Assembly: GCF_051014445.1 (NCBI RefSeq) | Contig: NW_027488366.1 | Location: forward strand, 26,120,001-26,184,000 | Origin: Colletes latitarsis | Lineage: Eukaryota > Arthropoda > Insecta > Hymenoptera > Colletidae | Reading direction: 5' to 3' | DNA length: 64,000 bases | Part shown: positions 63,519-64,000 of the stretch, piece by piece | Layout: each line of letters opens with the position of its first letter | Position numbering within the stretch: the first letter of the stretch is position 1 | Program-made: the position numbers and the translations under genes | Notes under the pieces: generated by a model | Seen by the model: the letters and a program-made list of their open reading frames with translations, nothing else | Told to the model about the DNA's origin: nothing | Database searches by the model: none

Positions 63519-64000
63519 TCGACTGTTTCAGTGTGGTACCACTTCACTACGTGATCCAAACCAGAAAAACCCCAGGATCAGTTCAACAAGTATGTGAAAA
63601 ACGCGAAAGTATGAGCCTGATGAGGGCGAATCCCAGACCTATCCCAGACCTAACTTGCGTTGTCCTCTAAAATATTGATGGAAAACAGGTTTAATTGACT
63701 GTTTCAGTGTTGTACTTCATTACTACGTGATGCAATCCAGAAAAAGCCCAGGATCTAGCCATCAAGTATGAGAAATATGCGAAAGAATGAGCCTGAAGAG
63801 AGCAAATCCCAGACCTAACCTAGACCTAACATGAATTATTCTCTAGAATATTGTTCGAAACCAGGTTTTATGGACTGTTTCAGTGTGGTACCACATTACT
63901 ACGTGATCCAAACAAGAAAAAACCCAGGATCTGTTCAACAAGTATGTGAAAAATGCGAAAGTATGACCCTGATGAGGGCAAATCCCAGACCTATCCCAGA
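63519..64000 (+). repeat. Block identical to 20,402-20,883 at a 43-kb distance
   Basis: From GTGGTACCACTTCACTACG onward this end of the window follows 20,4xx with a constant distance of 43,117 bp. It includes the rare GCCTGAAGAGAGC and CTCTAGAATATTGTTCG. A close relative lies at about 8,450-8,930, which has GTGTTCCAAAC in place of GTGATCCAAAC. Confidence 0.8.

Larger units (their letters stand above)
1..64000 (+). repeat. Tandem satellite array, about 176-bp monomer, head to tail
   Basis: The same unit recurs from the first to the last base. Landmark spacings are 176 bp or exact multiples once small indels are counted: the ATGCG starts at 39,886 and 40,062 are 176 apart, those at 51,503 and 51,855 are 352 apart, and 14,383 and 15,791 are 8 units apart. 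Every monomer carries the GCGAAAGTATGA core, the GTTTCAG-GGTACC segment and the TCCTCTAAAATATT segment in the same orientation. I saw no inverted monomer and no foreign insertion. Both ends of the window lie inside the array, so its true size is unknown. Unit length, homogeneity and higher-order duplication are typical of centromeric or pericentromeric satellites; that role is inferred. The strand is arbitrary. Confidence 0.98.
41336..64000 (+). repeat. Array domain 3: recently amplified higher-order repeats
   Basis: This third holds the longest near-identical internal copies: abutting duplications of 16 monomers (about 44,935-50,566) and 12 monomers (about 58,472-62,710), partial recopies at 51,899-55,735, and a 17-monomer block shared between 41,336-44,322 and 57,179-60,165. 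Copies differ by only a few bases where I compared them. That implies more recent turnover than in the first two thirds. No gene or foreign DNA is visible. Confidence 0.85.

Noticed and set aside
1..64000. CRISPR array (regularly spaced repeats)
   Set aside because: There are no unique spacers. The whole 176-bp unit is repeated, and the unit is far longer than a CRISPR repeat-spacer pair.

Overview
The whole window is one uninterrupted tandem array of satellite DNA. The basic unit is about 176 bp, so 64 kb holds roughly 364 monomers. All are head to tail in one orientation, with no unique sequence, inverted block, transposon, RNA gene or credible protein gene between them. Repeat unit, length and organisation are those of a nuclear (peri)centromeric satellite of a eukaryote. 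The plant and animal satellite consensus sequences I can recall do not match, so I name no species. Centromere function is inferred, not shown.

Monomer anatomy (taking the motif ATGCG/TTGCG/ATGAA as an arbitrary start): an AT-rich segment around CTCTAAAATATT; a dyad-rich segment with an AAACC-A-GGTTT inverted repeat, an ACTG-TTT-CAGT mini-hairpin and a KpnI-containing palindrome TGTGGTACCACA; a variable cassette of about 60 bp that exists in at least three alternative forms (A: GATCCGTTCAACAAGTATG; B: GATCTAGCCATGAAGTATG; C: CTCGATCAGG...); a conserved GCGAAAGTATGA(G/C) core; and a closing stretch made of two 11-bp units of the type CCCAGACCTAA. A, B and C monomers are mixed irregularly, not in a strict dimer, and A/B hybrids exist.

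Layout above the monomer level, from comparing diagnostic variants by eye: (1) 1-22,500 is a mosaic of blocks of about 0.9-1.8 kb that recur at distances of 25, 31 and 33 monomers. (2) 22,500-41,335 is dominated by a collinear super-duplication, about 24,253-31,105 matching 35,154-41,125, whose copies differ by gains and losses of whole monomers. (3) 41,336-64,000 is the most homogenised part: a 16-monomer block (2,816 bp) in two abutting copies plus later partial copies, a 12-monomer block (2,114 bp) in two abutting copies, and a 17-monomer block repeated 15,843 bp away. This pattern fits repeated unequal exchange or gene conversion with local, recent amplification.

Short open frames of 60-91 codons occur throughout, but they are translations of the satellite itself. 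Because 176 is not a multiple of three, every frame changes at each monomer. I annotate no coding sequence.
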